DNA from: Roridomyces roridus
Taxonomy: Eukaryota; Basidiomycota; Agaricomycetes; Agaricales; Mycenaceae
Reading direction: 5' to 3'
DNA: 64,000 nt
Assembly (NCBI GenBank): GCA_029378245.1
Contig: JARKIF010000005.1
Coordinates: 434,001 to 498,000 of the forward strand
The notes beneath the pieces are model-generated. The model did not search any database and was not told the origin of the DNA. It was given only the letters and a program-made list of their open reading frames with translations. Position 1 is the stretch's first letter, and every line of letters begins with the position of its first letter. Both the position numbers and the translations under genes were made by a program. Below are positions 35,671 to 47,959 of this stretch, in pieces.

Positions 35671-38019
35671 ATGTCCCGTAGCAATTCCTGGGTCCCTCAA
35701 GCCGAGGACTCACTCATTGTTCCCTCTCGCTCTCGTTCTGCCGTTCATGGCCGCCGTGACCTGTCCGACTCGGAGGACTCTGTCAGTGGCGCCCACGGTG
35801 AACGAAACCCACTGCTCAGCCATCCTGTGCCACGAAAGAAACCATTTTACCGCGCCCGACCGCTCTGGTACGTTCCGATATCAATTTTGCATCCTCTTTC
35901 TCAGTTGTAAAGGCTGGCGGGCTACGCCATCGTGGCCGCCCTGGTTAGAGCAATGACGCTGGCCCCGAGGGTGGAGGTTTTCACCCAATTGGCTTGCTTG
36001 CAACTTCATCAACACCACAATCACACTCTCTTCGATGGAATGCCTCCTTCCTTCTGTCTGTCCGACCCAGCTGTATCCGCCAACGCAGGCATGTCTTTCT
36101 TATACGCTGTTGTTGCATTATTCACTCTCATCAGCCCGTATTCAAACAACTTATACGAGTAAACTTCGTCCCTCTACACGTAAAATATTCAACTCATCGC
36201 GTCCAAGCAACTATGGGCCTTCTGAGTGCATGCACCACCGCCTGGTGGGGGCAATTTGGCGAGCGCTATGGCCGGACCAGAGTCCTAGCATTCGCCACAT
36301 TGGGACTCTTCCTCACGTAGTATTCCATCTTCTCCGTCGCTTCTTATTTACCCAGCTTCGACCCAGGGATATCGTCTTCATTATCGCTTCCTCGCCGTCC
36401 TCGCCACTGTATTCGTACAGCCACACCCTGGTCCTGATCGCACCAGTCGTCGAAGGTTTATTTCTGCGCTGTTTTTCCATGTACCTTTCTAATCGCAACA
36501 GGTCTACTCGGTGGCTGGTCAAGCACTCAATCAGCAGCCTCGGCCTATATCTCCGACTGTACATCCAGTGGAAGCAGGGCCTCTGTATTCTCGCGTTTCA
36601 CAGGCGTCTCTTTCCTGGGATTCAGTGTGACTGAACTCTATCTCATCTCTGTCAGTTCTGACGAAATATACTTAGCTTGGTCCCATCATTTCTACTTTCA
36701 TCATACAACATCCCATCTCGTTTCTACGCGGCCAGGGCATGTCTGTAACTCCAGTATTCTGGGTCGCCGCGACTGGTTCATTCATCAACCTCTTCCTCGC
36801 GTTTTTTGTTTTCCCCGAATCACTGAGCCGAGACAAACAACGAGCGAGTCGGGCATCTTACGCGAACACGGAACTGCGTAGCTTTCTTCGTGGTTTCTTC
36901 GGGCCGCTATCCGTCTTCCTGCCGGCCACCATTGCAGTTGAAGGATCGACCCGTAAACGCAAGGATTGGAGCTTGACTATACTGGCGGGTGTTCTCCTTA
37001 CATACTTCCTCTCCGCCGTGAGTGTCTAGGCCTCGATATTGACAGAACTAATCCATCGGCAGGGTATATACCAAATTAAATATCTGTACGCCAAGCAAGT
37101 GTACACCTGGGACGTCGAGCGTATTTCGTATTACATTGCTTTCATGGGTGGTGGACGTGCACTTCACCTTCTGTTCATCCTTCCTCGTAAGTCTTGTTCG
37201 TCTCCGTATTCCAATCCCGTTGATCCTACATGTGCAGTCGTTATCTCCGTATTCAAACCCAAATCCCCGAAAAATCCTATCGGTCCCGGGGGTATCAAGT
37301 TGAAACCGAAACCCACCAAAGAACATCTCTCCCGCGAAATCAAGTTCGATATTCGGCTCACGCGCATCTCACTGGTCATCGACGTCTTGTCCAACGCGGC
37401 GATTCTACTGGCCCCCGCGCCGGTGCACACGCAGCTGCAGCAGCTCCTCTCGGACTCTGGGGACACACAGGTGAGGAACTCGCAAGTGCTGTTTGTGGTG
37501 GCCTCTTGGGTCTCCTGCTGGGGCACGGGCCTGGTCCCTGCCGCGCATAGTCTCGCGCTGTGTATCACACAGGCAAGGAAATTGATCGAGGAGGAGGATG
37601 GGCAGACAGCGTCCACGGATGCTGATTCGGGTGCTGGTGCGCTTTTTGGTGCGCTAGCGATGTTGCAGGCTATAGGGCAGATGATCCTTGGGGTATGGAT
37701 TTTTGCCATACTTGCTTGATTGGGGCCGACCACTTGATTATAGCCTCTCATCTTTGGTGTCGTCTTCTATGGCACGGTAGCAACGCATCCGAAAGCCATA
37801 TTTGCGTTAGCTGGTGCGATTTTGCTCCTTGCTTGCGTATCGACGGTGTTTGTCCACAGTCCGCTTGCGGGCGGGAAGAGCAGAGCGCACGTAGTGCTGC
37901 CTGTGGACGAGGAACAGGAGAGAAGGGGTCGGTCGAGAGCCAGCAAAAATGTCGGGTATGGGAGTGTTGGTGAAAACACTAATGCGCAGGCATCTTCAAG
38001 TTCCAGTGGATCCAGTTAA
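35671..38019 (+). CDS. major facilitator superfamily transporter
   Basis: Start MSRSNSWVPQAEDSLIVPSR with a charged, Ser-rich cytosolic leader ending NPLLSHPVPRKKPFYRARPL. Exons then encode GYAIVAALVRAMTLAPRVEV, the helix MGLLSACTTAWWGQFGERYG with the motif-A-like GERYGRTRVLAF, APVVEG with LGGWSSTQSAASAYISDCTS, VFSRFTGVSFLGFSV, and FWVAATGSFINLFLAFFVFPE. A long charged central loop (about 36830-37330, PKSPKNPIGPGGIKLKPKP) precedes the second helical half: ISLVIDVLSNAAILLAPAPV, VVASWVSCWGTGLVPAAHSL, ALFGALAMLQAIGQMILGV and AIFALAGAILLLACVSTVFV. The acidic C-tail ends in serines. The loop order fits tetracycline-resistance-like fungal MFS proteins. Substrate unknown. About ten introns, not all edges fixed. 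Confidence 0.8.
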
Positions 38020-38254
38020 TTTCATCTTTGCAAGTATATCTGTACATAATTTGTCCCAATAACAAGTAGATGTCAACGTCCGATACAAGTTACACAGAAT
38101 AGATAAGTAACGCCATGGGAGTATGCATGGGGCGCGGACCGGCCCTTTCAGACCGTTCTTGCCGCAGTCGAGGTAATAATGGAGTGCCCGTATATTCTAC
38201 CTGGAACAGTCAGTTGCAGACAGCGAGAAAAAGGATATTAAACATACAACTGGT

Positions 38255-38728
38255 TTACCTCAATCTAAATTTTCCGCCTGCAACAAACTCCCCAGAGGCC
38301 TTGACGAGCATCCCAGTGCCCATCAAAAGGGCACCGGCGAGGGTCAAGGGCGCTGCGATGATGAGCGCCAGACCAAGGCCAATGTCACGCAGGATGCCCA
38401 TTTTGTCAGTATCAGGAGCCTTCTCAAAGGCCTCTGCACGTTGTGTCCAGTAGGCCTTGACCGCGGGGTCGTAATGGCTCGCGGCGAGGTCGCGCATGCC
38501 AGAGACGATGGCTGCTTCGTCACCGCGCTTTTTTGTCCAATTGTATTTCCGGACTTTGCGCTGGAGTTTCGCAAGTTTTGCGTTCCATTCGGCATCCGTA
38601 AGTAAGGGAGCAGTTTTTGCGTTCCATTCAGCCTCCGTAAGTAGGGGAGCGGGGGCAACTGGAGCAGCGTTGCTCTCGAGGGCGGGATCGTATGCAGGAG
38701 GTTGGGAGGCAACTTTGTCGTCGATCAT
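38255..38728 (-). CDS. small protein with C-terminal hydrophobic segment
   Basis: Start at 38728, MIDDKVASQPPAYDPALESN, 157 residues, apparently without introns. It contains a tandem repeat of about 15 residues, LLTEAEWNAK followed by LLTDAEWNAK, then a basic helix LQRKVRKYNWTKKRGDEAAI, and near the C-terminus one long hydrophobic stretch, GLGLALIIAAPLTLAGALLM. This topology suggests a tail-anchored or single-pass membrane protein. I do not recognise a named family. The PPAY motif near the N-terminus could bind WW domains (inference). Confidence 0.65.
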   Translation of the reverse strand: MIDDKVASQPPAYDPALESNAAPVAPAPLLTEAEWNAKTAPLLTDAEWNAKLAKLQRKVRKYNWTKKRGDEAAIVSGMRDLAASHYDPAVKAYWTQRAEAFEKAPDTDKMGILRDIGLGLALIIAAPLTLAGALLMGTGMLVKASGEFVAGGKFRLR

Positions 38729-39116
38729 GGTGGTAGGAGGGGTGTGTATGTACAGCAGAACGTCTGTGAGCATGCACTGAAGAGTGATTGAATGTTTGGG
38801 AGGCAAAGGCGCGAGCTTTTCAAGTATTCAGGCATGCTGCGCATGTCATCCGCGAAGTAACGGAACTATTGAAGAGAGAGAGCCGCAGCAAGAGTATGAA
38901 TACCATCCAATGGCGATGGCGTGAAGAACCCGTTTCATGGGCAGGGACACCGCCTAAACCGCAGCTACCGTTGATGCAAAGTTGATGAAAGAGAAGAGAG
39001 ACAGAGTTCGGGCCGACCCGCACACGCAATGCCGATCTTGCCGAGACGCGGTTCGCGGTCGTATGACATTGACCAAACATTGACTCTTTCGCACCAACCA
39101 CGCTACCGACGCCTCG

Positions 39117-40928
39117 ATGGCCGAGGGCCCTGGCCCCGACGAGTTTGACGATTTCGACGATTTCTCTGGCCTCACGCAAGAGGAGTTTGCGCGTCTCGAC
39201 GCGGTCGTTCTGACTGGCCTGGAGAGTTTGCCACCAAGCGGCCTCCCTTTGGTGGAAATCGAGATAGACCGCTCCGATGAACCTTCAACTGAGCCCAGTC
39301 CAATTGAAAAGTATCGTCGTGACGGGACTTGTCTGTAACTGACTTGGTGTCTCTTGCATGGTGCGTCTCCGCCGATCTCTCGCGAGGCCCTTGTCTGATA
39401 TAAAACTGTAGGTGTGAGGTTCAAGTCGACTATGGGCTGCGGCAGAAACGGTCTCGCAGATTGACAGACCGCCCACCCTCATTTCGGGGCTCCAGCGGCA
39501 AGGAGATCGTCGTGCAGCAAGATGTCGCAGCGAAGAATGATAAAACAACCAAACGAGGGCGATTTATACACAAGGAGCTTGAGCTTGAACTTGTCTCGCC
39601 TGGGGAGATTATCGAGATAAAGGCCGCCACCAGGGAGGATCAGTGGGCACTAAGGTGAGTTAACTCAAACCAATCATGTCCCACCTAACTTGCGCAGGCT
39701 CTTCAATTTATTGTCATCATTGGTCTCTCTCATGGTACAGCGATGTGCAGTAAGTTTAACATCCACGACGCGTCCATTTTCAATTCACACACCCGTCCAG
39801 CGCGAGATCACCGTCTTTGGAGTTGTTCATGGCGTTGTGGTCGTGGGAATCATTGTAAGGATCTTCCATTGCGCGCCGACTACCGCTCATTGAAGCAGGA
39901 CGAGCTCGTTTTGCAAACTCCAGAGCCCGAGACTGGGGCCAAACGCGCCTCAGATTCGCCTCTCCCTTCCCCAAAGCGAGCGTTCCGCGGCTCTTCGCCC
40001 GTCAGACGAGGTCTCTGCAGCCCCGCAACACACCCTACGTGTGATCGACACCAAGACGCGCCGCGTAGATTCGATGCCTTCAGACGAGGATGCCGAACCT
40101 GCTCGTCTCCAGCTGATGATCTACCGGCGGTTTCTGACGACGCTGCTTGACATGTCCACCCCATTTGACTACGCGACTTTCTTCGCGCATCTCCACCTAG
40201 ACCCATCGGCGCCGTTCTCCCACGACTTCCGGTCCCAGATGGCAGAGTTGGTGCCAGATATGGCCCCGACATGTCTCTTTGACGTTGCAACGCTCTTGCG
40301 GACGCGTATTACCGAGTTGGGCATTCCACCAGTGGATGAGACAATGCAAATCGTCTACCGTTCACAGAACAAGTACCTGCTTCGGCCAAAGCCCAGGGCA
40401 ACGCATACACGCGAGGAAGACGAACTTGCCATGGCTATACAGATGAGCCTTCAGGAGGGGTTTGACACAGACCTTGCCAACGCGCTCCGAATGAGCTTGT
40501 TGGATAGGAGTGTTGAAGCACCGGAGGCCCTCCCTGGCGAATTCGGGAGACTCCGAGTCGTCAACCAGCGCGCAGGCCAACGTGGAGGTTTCACCGCGTC
40601 CGGGTGTGGGCAGACAGGTCACTCTCGTATTAGACCAGGACGGTCGGCCTCAGATGAGCACGGAGACCGAGGCCAAAATTATCGGGACGAAGGAGTTTCC
40701 TAACAATGACGCGATGTTGGATGAATTTCTGGATAGCGCACTCCAGTGGTGGCAAGGCACAAGGAAGGCGCGCGGCGTTTCGGTCCGTCAGACGAATCGA
40801 TGCTAGTGAGTATTCGTCCATCCACGACAGAATCCGATCTGACGCGCCCTAGCTCTTGCGAGTACCACAACGACTGCGAGTGGAGGGAAGAAAAGGCAGA
40901 AGAATGGCGCCAGAGGAAGGCGGTGTAA
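39117..40928 (+). CDS. EXO5: exonuclease V (Exo5/Dem1)-like, with two UIM-like motifs
   Basis: Fe-S single-strand DNA exonuclease of the Dem1/EXO5 family (PD-(D/E)XK). N-terminal acidic leader MAEGPGPDEFDDFDDFSGLT. Core elements: CEVQVDYGLRQKRSRRLTDR (first cluster Cys), GKEIVVQQDVAAKNDKTTKR, GRFIHKELELELV, IEIKAATREDQWALRLFNLL, REITVFGVVHGVVVVGIIDE, and LRVIDTKTRRVDSMPS with the catalytic Asp and Lys. The C-terminus CEYHNDCEWREEKAEEWRQR supplies the remaining cluster cysteines. Between core and tail there are two ubiquitin-interacting-like motifs, REEDELAMAIQMSLQEG and TDLANALRMSLLDR. Short introns occur throughout. Edges near 40020 and 40560-40620 were placed by frame only. Confidence 0.82.
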
Positions 40929-41197
40929 AAATCTTGTATGTGTGTACGTCTTGGTTTCTTATTTATCGCATATTTAAAAGTCAGGGCAAAGGAAATCAGA
41001 CTCCGTCTCAATATTGATCAACTTGATCGGGGCAAGACCTGGGCTGTACAGAGAGACATTCGCGGCTCCTCTCTCACCTCCTATATCCCAGGGTCTATAA
41101 AATGAGGGGAGCTGTCTTTGGTGCTGCAGTCTATCTTCTCCTGCGCTCTCACCGCGCTCCTCTCCCCCCTCCTTAACTCTCTCACCTACTTTAAACC

Positions 41198-43192
41198 ATG
41201 GCCTCTTGGCTTCACAAGGACCAATCCGCCGAAGACAGTCACCGTCTGCTCCCTACTACCGATGGTCCTGGTCGATTATCGTTTGACGGGGAAGAGGATG
41301 ATGTGGAAGTCCAACGAGAGATGAGTCGCTTCGCCACGAGCGGCCCGAGGCGGCGGTTCTCTCGATTCAATTGGCTTCGTTGCTCTGGAGGCCTCTTGGT
41401 CCTCGGATTCTTCATTGGTACCGTGAGCTTCAGTCGCGGCCGAGGTAAGACCTCTCCTTTTGCCCTTATCTCACCGACGCTCATTGTCTATCAAGGTGGC
41501 CATCCCACTCCGGATGAGCCGAAATCCAAACCCGACATTCTTCACGGGCTGTCTCACATTGAATTCCCTCCCTCTTACAATGAAACCTTCCTTGACACCG
41601 TCCCCGAATCCACACCCAATCCTATCGAATCCACGCCCAATCCTATCGAGTCCACATTCAATCTTATCGACGCCCTCTTTGCCCGCCAGTCTTCTACACT
41701 TCAGCAGGCTATCGCGCGGTACACCGTGCGAAATAATCGCCCACCACCTCCGAATTACAAGGAGTGGTACGAATTTGCGAAGGCCCGTGCGTGCTTGATA
41801 GACGACTACGACCAGATATCGCGGGATTTTGAACCGTTTTACCAACTGGCGCGCGAAGACCCTATGCATTTCAAGAAGATGGTTGGATTGGGTTTCGATA
41901 AGGTGCGTGCTTTTGGAGCGCAGGCTTTCCAAGTTGCTGACGTGCTTCAGGCTCAGAAGGACTGGATCGAATTGAAGGCTGGTGTCTTCAGAGACCATGA
42001 CTTTTGGTTTACGGAGGACCACTTTACGTTTTACAACGAAGAGTGGACGCGGACTTTCAAACGAGTATGTGAATCTCTGGCCTGCGTTTTCTTGGTTGAC
42101 AAGTTGTCCAGTTTGCGTACTTCATGCCAGACATGGATGTGGTAGTAAACGGGCGCGACGAGCCCCGTGTCGTCTTCAACACCCGCGCTTCGGGTGCTCA
42201 AGAAAAAGCTATGGATGCTAAAGATAAAACACCATTCGGGCATTCACCGCATCCTACCGCGTCGTACTACAAGGATGAGATGAAGTGTCTGCTCCCAAAC
42301 CGACCCAAGGGATTCACTGGATTGGCAAATGACGCCAGTGCTTGTGGGTTTCCCTTTCCTCCAGAGAGTATCGAGTGCTAACATTCGTCCAGTCATGTTG
42401 GCCACCTCCTCCACTCAATTCACGAGCGACCTTTACCCCGTGCTGAGTATGGCCAAAGTGTCTCCGTGTTTTGCTGATATCGTCGTGCCAAGCGAGGTAT
42501 GTTGCCTCTGCTTCATCTACACCCATAACTGACATGACTGGTAGTTCTATTACTCTGACTCTCAGTATTCGCCCAAATACGGGTTCTCAAACGATATTCC
42601 ATGGGTTCACAAGAAGTCTCAGCTGTACTGGCGCGGGATGACCTCCGGAGGGTGGATTTACGACGACAACTACCACTCCTTCCCCCGATTCCGACTTATG
42701 GACATTGCACGGAACCATACCGATATAATGGACGTCAAACTTTCCGGATTCCACGAAGCACTGTGCGGCGAGCACTGCAACGCCACGGCGGTCAAAGCCG
42801 AGTACGGGATTTACGGCGAGCACTCTCCCCGGGAGGATGTTTATCGGTTCAAATACCTTTTCGATGTGGATGGCAATAGTTTCTCGGGGCGATATCACGG
42901 CTTGCTAAAGAGCGGATCCTTGGTGTTCAAGTCCACGATATTCACCGAATACTTTAGCGACTGGCTAAAGCCCTTTGAGCACTACATCCCAGTCCTCGCT
43001 GACCTCTCGGACCTACCCGAGCGTGTCGAGTGGGCAATCGCGCACGACGAGGAGGCCGAAGCCATCCAGAAGGCGGGGAAAGAGTTTGCGGATCGTGTGA
43101 TCACTGACGGGCAAAATGACTGCTACTTTTCGCTGGTTTTCCTCGAGTGGGCGCGTCTCATGTCTTTGGCTGACGTTTCTGCCGACGATTAG
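41198..43192 (+). CDS. GT90 (CAP10-like) glycosyltransferase, first tandem copy
   Basis: Type II membrane glycosyltransferase. The cytosolic leader MASWLHKDQSAEDSHRLLPT and REMSRF precede one transmembrane anchor (CSGGLLVLGFFIGTVSF). The stem contains the repeat ESTPNPIESTPNPIEST. The lumenal part begins YTVRNNRPPPPNYKEWYEFA and contains MPDMDVVVNGRDEPRVVFN, ANDASA, FYYSDSQYSPKYGF, RGMTSGGWIYDDNYHSFPRF, the CAP10 signature KYLFDVDGNSFSGRYHGLLK, and HYIPVLADLSDLPERVEWAI. GT90 includes cryptococcal Cap10 and fungal beta-1,2-xylosyltransferases. The sugar here cannot be stated. Introns of about 50 bp interrupt the gene. A TATA-like CTATAAAATG lies near 41094. It is followed by a close paralogue. 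Confidence 0.88.
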
Positions 43193-43529
43193 ATGTAGTA
43201 AAATGTACGGTAGCTGTACTTTCTTTGAACTGGGGTTTTCGGGTTGTAACCCAAGGACCGGCAGCAGATCAATTGATGCCTGACTTGATGTCGAGTGATG
43301 TACCCCGACTTCCAAATTGAGAACTACCTCCCGCAGCGTTCCGGCAGCCTTTTTGGTCGCGTGCTGCACCAATTCTGAACCCATCTCTCTCTAGGTCCCA
43401 CCGGCTTTTTCATGCCTCTCTGCAACCTTTGTGAACCGTAACTTTTGGATCAAATCACATGTGTGGCGGATCACTTGATCTGCTGCCTCTTGACCATGAT
43501 GCATCATTTCATCTCAGCTTGCTACATAA

Positions 43530-45596
43530 ATGGCGTCTTGGCCTTTTAAAACTCGGGGTACCACTCCTGCCAACGGAGACAGCCACCCTTTACTGCCCAC
43601 CAACGGCGATGGGTTTGGAGACGAAGATGACGACCGAGAAATTGAACGAGAGATGAGCCGTTTCGCAACAGAGGAACGACGGCGACCAGGTTGGCTGCGC
43701 CGGAACTGGCCGTACGTCACTGGAGGCGCTCTGGTCTTTTTCTTGTTTCTTGCTTTTGTTCGCGGTAGGAGAGACGACGGAGGTGAGTGATCCTTGGCAA
43801 AAAATATCGCCGGTCTTAGCGTGAATTTAGATGCTCCCATATCCCGACCTCTTGAGCCTTACCGGGGCCACATCCGGGCCAACTATAGCGTTCAGTCGCT
43901 TTTGTCCCGGCAATCCACGACTCTCGAGCAGGCAAAGTCGCGGTACGCGCTACGAAATAACCGTTCGCCACCACCAAACTACGATGAATGGTACAAGTTC
44001 GCGAGGGATCGCTCATGTCTCATTGACGAGTACGAGGTTGGTCGTTCTCGCGTCGTGGTATTTAATGGCCTTGATTCCATAAAATAGCAAATATCGCGGG
44101 ACTTTGCCCCGTTTTACCAGCTGGCGCAGGATAATCCTGCGTATTTCAGGAAGATGGTCGCGTCGGCTTCATCCAAGGTGTCCTCAGTTTTCTTGCCCGA
44201 TACTTGCCATGCTTACATGCTCTCCCAGGTGAAGAAGGACGGGGTTGGGATGAAAACCGGCAAGTTTAGAAATAAGGAATTTTCCTTCACAGATGACCAA
44301 GGGACTCTGTATACGGGCGACTGGCCGCGTACCTTTGAACGAGTATGTTTCTCCCGAACCCCTTCCCCTGCTAACCCGTCTCACAGTTTGCTTACTTTAT
44401 GCCCGACATGGATATCATACTGAACGGACGCGATGAGCCTCGCGTTGTATTCAATATCCGCGTCCCCAATACACGAGAGAAGGCTCTCGACCTCTCTGAT
44501 CCGACACCATTCGAGCACTCCCCGCGTCCCACCGACAAGTACTTCAGAGATGAGATGAAATGTCTCATTCCAATGCGTCCCAAAGGATTTACCGGCCTGG
44601 CAAATGACGCCAGTGCATGTATGTTTAGCTCCTTGTGTGCAAACCCGACCTCATTTCTCGTTCAGTCATGCTGTCAAGCTCTAGTACAGAGTTCACACAC
44701 GATCTGTATCCCTTGCTGAGTATGACCAAAATATCCCCGTGTTTCTCTGATATTCTCGTTCCGAGCGAGGTGCGTACAGTTGTACTTTGTTTACTCGTCT
44801 GTTTACTCGTCTTGACCTTCTCCTACTCCCAGTTTTACTACTCTGACTCGTACTGGAACCCGCGTTACCCATTCCCCAACAATGTCATTTGGTCAGATAA
44901 GATTTCCAAGCTCTGTGAGTGTGGCCTCCGTTCCAATCCATCTGTTCACATCTCGCAGATTGGCGCGGCAAGACATCGGGGGGTTGGATATACGACGACA
45001 ACTACCACTCATTCCCGCGATTCCGGCTCATGGACATTGCGCGTTCGCAGGGAAAGTTGATGAACGTCAAGTTCTCAGAATTCCACGACGGGCTTTGCAC
45101 CGAACACTGCAACGCCGACAAGGTAAAAGCCGAGTACCACATCGTCGGCGACTCCTCTCCTCGCGAAGAGGTGTACAATTACAAGTACCTCTTCGATGTG
45201 GATGGCAATAGTTTCTCGGGGCGATATCACGGCTTGCTAAAGAGCGGTTCTTTGGTTTTCAAGGTACTTCTTTGTGCTGGCTTTTCACTTCGTATTTCAC
45301 TAACAGGCACTCAGTCCACGGTTTTTGAAGAGTACTTCAACGACTGGCTCCGACCCTTTGTGCATTACATACCCATTCTCCCGGATCTGTCTGATTTAGT
45401 GGAGAAGCTCGAATGGGCGGTCCAGCACGACAATGAGGCACACGCGATCCAGGAGACTGGGCAGCTGTTTGCTGAGCGTGTTCTTACGGATGCGCAGAAC
45501 GACTGCTACTTTTCGTTGGTTTTGTTGGAGTGGGCGAGATTGCAGGCTCTTGTGCACGAAGTTCCTGCCGGTGGTGATACCAGTGCCAACGAGTAG
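43530..45596 (+). CDS. GT90 (CAP10-like) glycosyltransferase, second tandem copy
   Basis: Paralogue of the preceding gene with the same architecture: leader MASWPFKTRGTTPANGDSHP, REMSRFATEERRR, anchor YVTGGALVFFLFLAFV, short stem, then YALRNNRSPPPNYDEWYKFA, MPDMDIILNGRDEPRVVFN, KTSGGWIYDDNYHSFPRFRL, KYLFDVDGNSFSGRYHGLLK and HYIPILPDLSDLVEKLEWAV, ending VHEVPAGGDTSANE. It is shorter in the stem and has an extra intron after SGSLVFK. The last exon is the source of the relics at 4110-4288 and 14390-14585. The gene is convergent with unknown-family copy 3, and its stop lies directly at the edge of that block's AT-rich tail. Confidence 0.88.
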
Positions 45597-46086
45597 ATAT
45601 ACCCGAGTAGTTAAAGAAAAAAATACGGTCCATTGATCTAATCGATCTATATATTCTATCGTAGATGAAGCAGATATTAAAGTAGAGGAATCCAAGTCCC
45701 AGATAGGTAAAGAGACGAACGAGATGGAGAGAGATGGAGATATGGAAAATATAGAGATATCCAGGGCGTCAAGCTTGTACGCCGCACAGAGAGAGGACTC
45801 CAGAGTCCGAGATAGATAAGGGGGGATGAGATAAAAGAAATCGGAGCACCGAATGATATAAATATATGGACCGCGTCCGTGTCATCGAGCATGCCCAACA
45901 ACAAGCAAATAGATGAAGAAACCGAAGCACCAGACATGACCAGAGGGATAGTATGCAGCCGAGTCCTCGTCCTCGAGCTTGTACACCGCAACACCGCCCC
46001 AGCAACAAGCAATCTCACAAACAGCCGGAATCTCACAAGGGGCACGAGGACATGAGAGCACTAGGCTCCCATCTCTCCGCGTCCCA

Positions 46087-46133
46087 CCGCCCAGCCCCAG
46101 ATCGACGACGTCAGTCGATCTGGCTCTAGGCGG
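46087..46133 (-). repeat. conserved hairpin 3' of family copy 3
   Basis: Same inner arms (CCAGATCGAC and GTCGATCTGG) and loop GACGTCA as in copy 2, located 129 nt after the stop at 46262. Confidence 0.75.
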
Positions 46134-46261
46134 TGCGGGGAGCGATGAAAGAATCGGGGGCCCTCCGAAACTTTCACCCCGCAAAACGAGATCCGACTGC
46201 CCACGAGACCACAAAAGAGCCGGAGTTGGTGCGTCGGCGACTTGCTCGACTTGAGGACTGT

Positions 46262-47959
46262 TCAAACGACGCCGTTGCGGCGGCGCTGCTTCGCCGCCAG
46301 CCCGAAAGAGAGGTCGAAGTGCTCCCCGCCGATGATCTTTGGCCTCGTGTGGGCGAAGGCTAGTGGTGGGAGGCGGTTGGATGCAACGTGCGAGGGTGGA
46401 ATGTATGCACGGGGCTGAGGTTCGACACGTGCCGTCTGATAAACGAGGTTGCCGAAGAGAGGTCTCGACGGCTGGCGAACAGCAGGCAAAGGCGCGGCGG
46501 TTGGAGCCGACGGCATCTCGAGGTCTGGCAGGGCGAGGATAGCGCAGCCAGTAGAGTTCGATGAGGCCGGAATGCCGAAGGTATGACCCGGCGCGGTCTT
46601 GCTTCGGGAACGCGAAGAGTTCGCGGGTGTGGTGGATGCATCATTGCACGTGACGGTACGATCACGGCTAACGCGACGTGGATTGATGGCCGCCGAGGGC
46701 ATGTCGGAGGAGGAAGGTGCCGTCTCGAGGTGGAAAGACTGGAGAACAAGATTGTGAGCTCGTGAAAGACAGAGATGAAGGATGCATACGTAGAGGGGTA
46801 TATCCAGCAAGTAAGGCAAGGCAGCTGGTGCAACGGGAGATTCCGAGGCGGGAGCAGTGCGACTCCGAACGCGCTCCGAGACACGAGATGCTTGAAGGAA
46901 TTGAACGCGAGTCGGCATGTTCTCTTCTGGAATAGCGGGCTCGCATGGCGTCGCCGTGGTCGGGGAGATCTCGACGGCAGGCTGGAGTGAAGAAACGATT
47001 GAGCACGAGTGAAAGAATGATAATGGAGAGACACGTACCTTGTAGAGCACCATGGCACCAGTGACCTCGTTGAGAGGCTGTCAAATCGTCAGAAAAGGGG
47101 AATCGAGTGAGCCAACGTAGAACGCACCAGTGGAGCCAGATGGCCAAACGATTCCTTCCTAAACAAAACCAAGGCGCCCGTCATCTCATCGAGATGGCTG
47201 TACGGCAGCGCGATGTCGAGAACGAATATGCGCTGAGAGTGTGTTAGCGAGTGAAATAAGAATGAGTGAGGTAACACACCAATCGAGAAAGGGCTTCCTT
47301 GACCAACGGGAGAAGATTGTATTCGACACGACCGGCAGCAGCGTTGGACGGCTAGAGAAGGTGAGCGTGGTGGAAGAAAGAGATGGGAAGAGCGACGCAC
47401 GGAGAAGGGTACTATGGCCCATTCAAGTTTGACGGTCTCCTGGAAGCCCAATGAGCAAAAGGAAACTAGGCGAGATGAAGGAGAACGCACCTTGGCCTCC
47501 TCAACACTTGCGATCCACCAAATAAAGCCGCTGAGCAAGATCAACGCAGCGGCCAACACCGCGAGGTCGACGGCGTGTGTGAAGGCCCGCGCGAGTTCCG
47601 GCGACCACGACCAAGAAGGCACGACGTTGAGAGCGACGACGTCTGGGCACATGAAGTGCCCGCCGCACGCGAACGAAGGGACGATGGTGGTCAAGGACGA
47701 CTCCACCAACGTCAAGACCTTGTTGTCGACGGTGGTGAACGTAGGCATGTGATGGTGGAGGAAGCTAGGACTGGCATCCTCCAACGCATCGAGGTACATA
47801 GCCAACCAGTCCAATGCCGGGAGGAAGGCGGTAGGAACTGGGCAAGGCGACGGGGGCGGGAACGGGAACGGGAGGAGGGTTGAAGAAGGAGGGGCAGAGG
47901 ACGGAGGAGGCCACGAGGGCCGTGCTGGCATATATCAGGATGTCGGCGAGGTCGAACAT
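46262..47959 (-). pseudogene. unknown multicopy family, copy 3, frameshifted in exon 1
   Basis: The ATG at 47959 starts MFDLADILIYASTALVASSV as in other copies, but the frame shifts after PVPAPVALP. A run of C (G on the plus strand, about 47840-47842) has one base more than copies 1 and 2, and the original frame stops soon after. The remaining exons keep good splice sites and sequence, ending KQRRRNGVV at 46262. A second ATG at 47931 (MPARPSWPPPSS) lies in the frame that rejoins PVPTAFLPALDWLAM, so translation from it would give a protein lacking the first hydrophobic segment. It is either a young pseudogene or a variant with an altered N-terminus. Confidence 0.65.
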
